A stretch of DNA of 64,000 nt from Lineus longissimus. Taxonomy: Eukaryota; Nemertea; Pilidiophora; Heteronemertea; Lineidae. Both the position numbers and the translations under genes were made by a program. Shown piece by piece: positions 62,731-64,000 of this stretch (positions are counted from its first letter, which is position 1; every line of letters starts with the position of its first letter). The DNA is taken from positions 10,371,001 to 10,435,000 of the forward strand of contig NC_088308.1 in NCBI RefSeq assembly GCF_910592395.1, in the 5' to 3' direction. The notes under the pieces are model-generated. The model saw only the letters and a list, made by a program, of their open reading frames with translations, was not told the DNA's origin and ran no database searches.

Positions 62731-64000
62731 CTGGAGTTACGAAGTACTTGAAATATATAGTTTGTTGTCCATATGCAATAAATTAAGGTTTAGGAAATGA
62801 ATGATAAGCAATAATAGCTGCACATTATCTCGCACGAGGTACCGAATTCTGAAAACAAGGTATTTTAACAAATTATTATCGATACTATTGGCTGGGTGTT
62901 GCTTGGTTTTTGTTAGAGAATGTAAAAGCCTAAAATTACTGCCTAGTTTAGTAGTGCTTGATAAGCAGGTAAAGAAATGGCGTCTTTATCCCATCCAAAA
63001 CATCCGTGTACCCACACGCCCTTGAACAGCATCGGATTTCACACTATGACAAATAGGAAGTTCGTCTTAAAGGAATGGACGGCTTTTTGCTGCAGTGTGT
63101 TTGTTCTTCTTCTGGTTCACCAGTAAACTATTTTTCTGAACGTATGTGCTGCTTTTCCAAGTTTATTTAATATAATCTTTGACAGTAAAAAAACGCGTTA
63201 TTCGTTATTTTCATCGCGCACAAGTCCTGGCGCGAATGACCTTTCCGCCAGGGGAGTGCACGCCGAGATGCGAGTTCACGTCACCTCGCTAGTAATACGA
63301 CGTAGCGTCATTTCCATAGTCGCAGTAGCGGGGTATTAAAACAAGCGCCTTCAGCGTTCCGTCGAAAAAATCACTATCTACACCAAGACGTCACAGGGTA
63401 GATTCATGGCTCCAGGAAGCGCCTTACAAGTGCATCGAGAAAGTTTTACAAGTGTTTAATTTGGTAAATCTATATGTACAGAGTGGCTCAATAAAAATGT
63501 TACACTTACAAAATGGTTAATATCTTTTATTATTTTTATTATCTTCAAGTACATTGTTTAATGCCAAAATCATAAGAGATATTAACCATTTTATAAGTGT
63601 AACATTTTTATTGAGCCACTCTGTACAGTATTTCGGGATGGCGATTTCAGAGCTCTGGGTTTTGAAGTGTGGTTGCAAATTGTGCCTATTAGTTGGTGCA
63701 TCTTTCGAATCTTTGTGCATCTTTCCAAAACCTTACTCTTTCCTGGGGACGTGGCAGCCCGTGGGAGGACAAGGTGGGGGGGGGGGGGGGGTACAAAGGT
63801 TCATGTAAGCACTAGGAGCATCAGATTGCTTGCGCACCAAGCCTAACTAGCGGTTCTCTAAGTAAGAACTCTTACTGGTGTTGTAGTCAAAGACTGCCAA
63901 GTACTCGCTAAATGTGTACATACGCAGATCAGGTAATGTTTATATTCTGCCATTTTGACATCTGGCTCTCATTTCTCACACACATTTAATAGTGTGTAGC
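62731..64000 (-). other. Intron of copy F (to window edge)
   Basis: Collinear with the intron of copy E (32623 onward) but without the Mutator-like element. Contains the MITE at 63479-63623, a poly-G run at 63776-63791 and the start of the same LTR-like repeat seen at 34420. The window ends inside it. Confidence 0.6.
63479..63623. mobile_element. Near-perfect palindromic TA-flanked MITE
   Basis: 145 bp. Arms of over 50 bp start CAGAGTGGCTCAATAAAAAT and are nearly exact inverses around a short AT-rich centre; TA on both sides (63477-63478 and 63624-63625). The intron of copy E lacks it. The TA target points to Tc1/mariner. Confidence 0.85.

Overview
This is a eukaryotic, metazoan-type window: genes carry GT-AG introns and most of the DNA is transposon-derived. 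It holds a CR1/L2-group LINE, tRNA-derived SINEs, MITEs of several superfamilies, LTR elements and a Ty3/gypsy retrotransposon. The host genes encode secreted PAN/apple-type proteins, which together with the repeat mix suggests an invertebrate animal, probably marine. I cannot name a species.

The host backbone is a tandem array on the minus strand, with units of about 9.3-12.9 kb. Each unit carries a two-exon gene. Exon 1 (about 86 codons) encodes a signal peptide and a cysteine-rich PAN/apple-like segment. Exon 2 (exactly 1029 bp in the three complete copies) encodes a 342-residue cysteine-containing domain that I do not recognise. Copies B (8988-10850) and E (31594-36129) look intact and predict 428 residues. 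Copies A (left edge) and F (right edge) are cut by the window but open as far as visible. Copy D (18650-23715) is a pseudogene. Exon-2 fragments lie at 6024-7763, 14690-14785, 27802-28076, 28942-29415 and 55585-56273. Several are joined to another repeated block, called module Z here.

Insertions can be dated and delimited by comparing units, because another unit preserves the empty site. They include a 5'-truncated LINE (4260-5931), solo-LTR-like elements (2748-3639, 56544-57188, possibly 59449-61533), two Mutator-like elements with 9-bp target duplications (6707-7650, 33226-34149), a TAA-flanked Harbinger-like MITE (53976-55021), TA-flanked MITEs (17323-18151, 63479-63623), a TTAA-flanked MITE (21817-22522), and a locally duplicated segment with palindromic 20-bp satellites (15711-18650).

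The most striking feature is a nest of insertions at 38874-53204. A TTAA-edged element contains a head-to-tail dimer of a GC-hairpin element (about 945 bp each). The second dimer copy is split by a complete 11.86-kb Ty3/gypsy retrotransposon (40268-52124, minus strand). Its two 401-bp LTRs differ at only four positions and it is flanked by CAAT. Gene order is gag (1003 aa, long coiled coil, two zinc knuckles), then a 212-aa MACROD-type macro domain, then protease, reverse transcriptase, RNase H and integrase. A hydrolase predicted to remove ADP-ribose, lying between gag and protease, is the best candidate here for an undescribed system. This copy carries an altered protease motif and two stop codons in the RNase H region, so it is probably not autonomous now.
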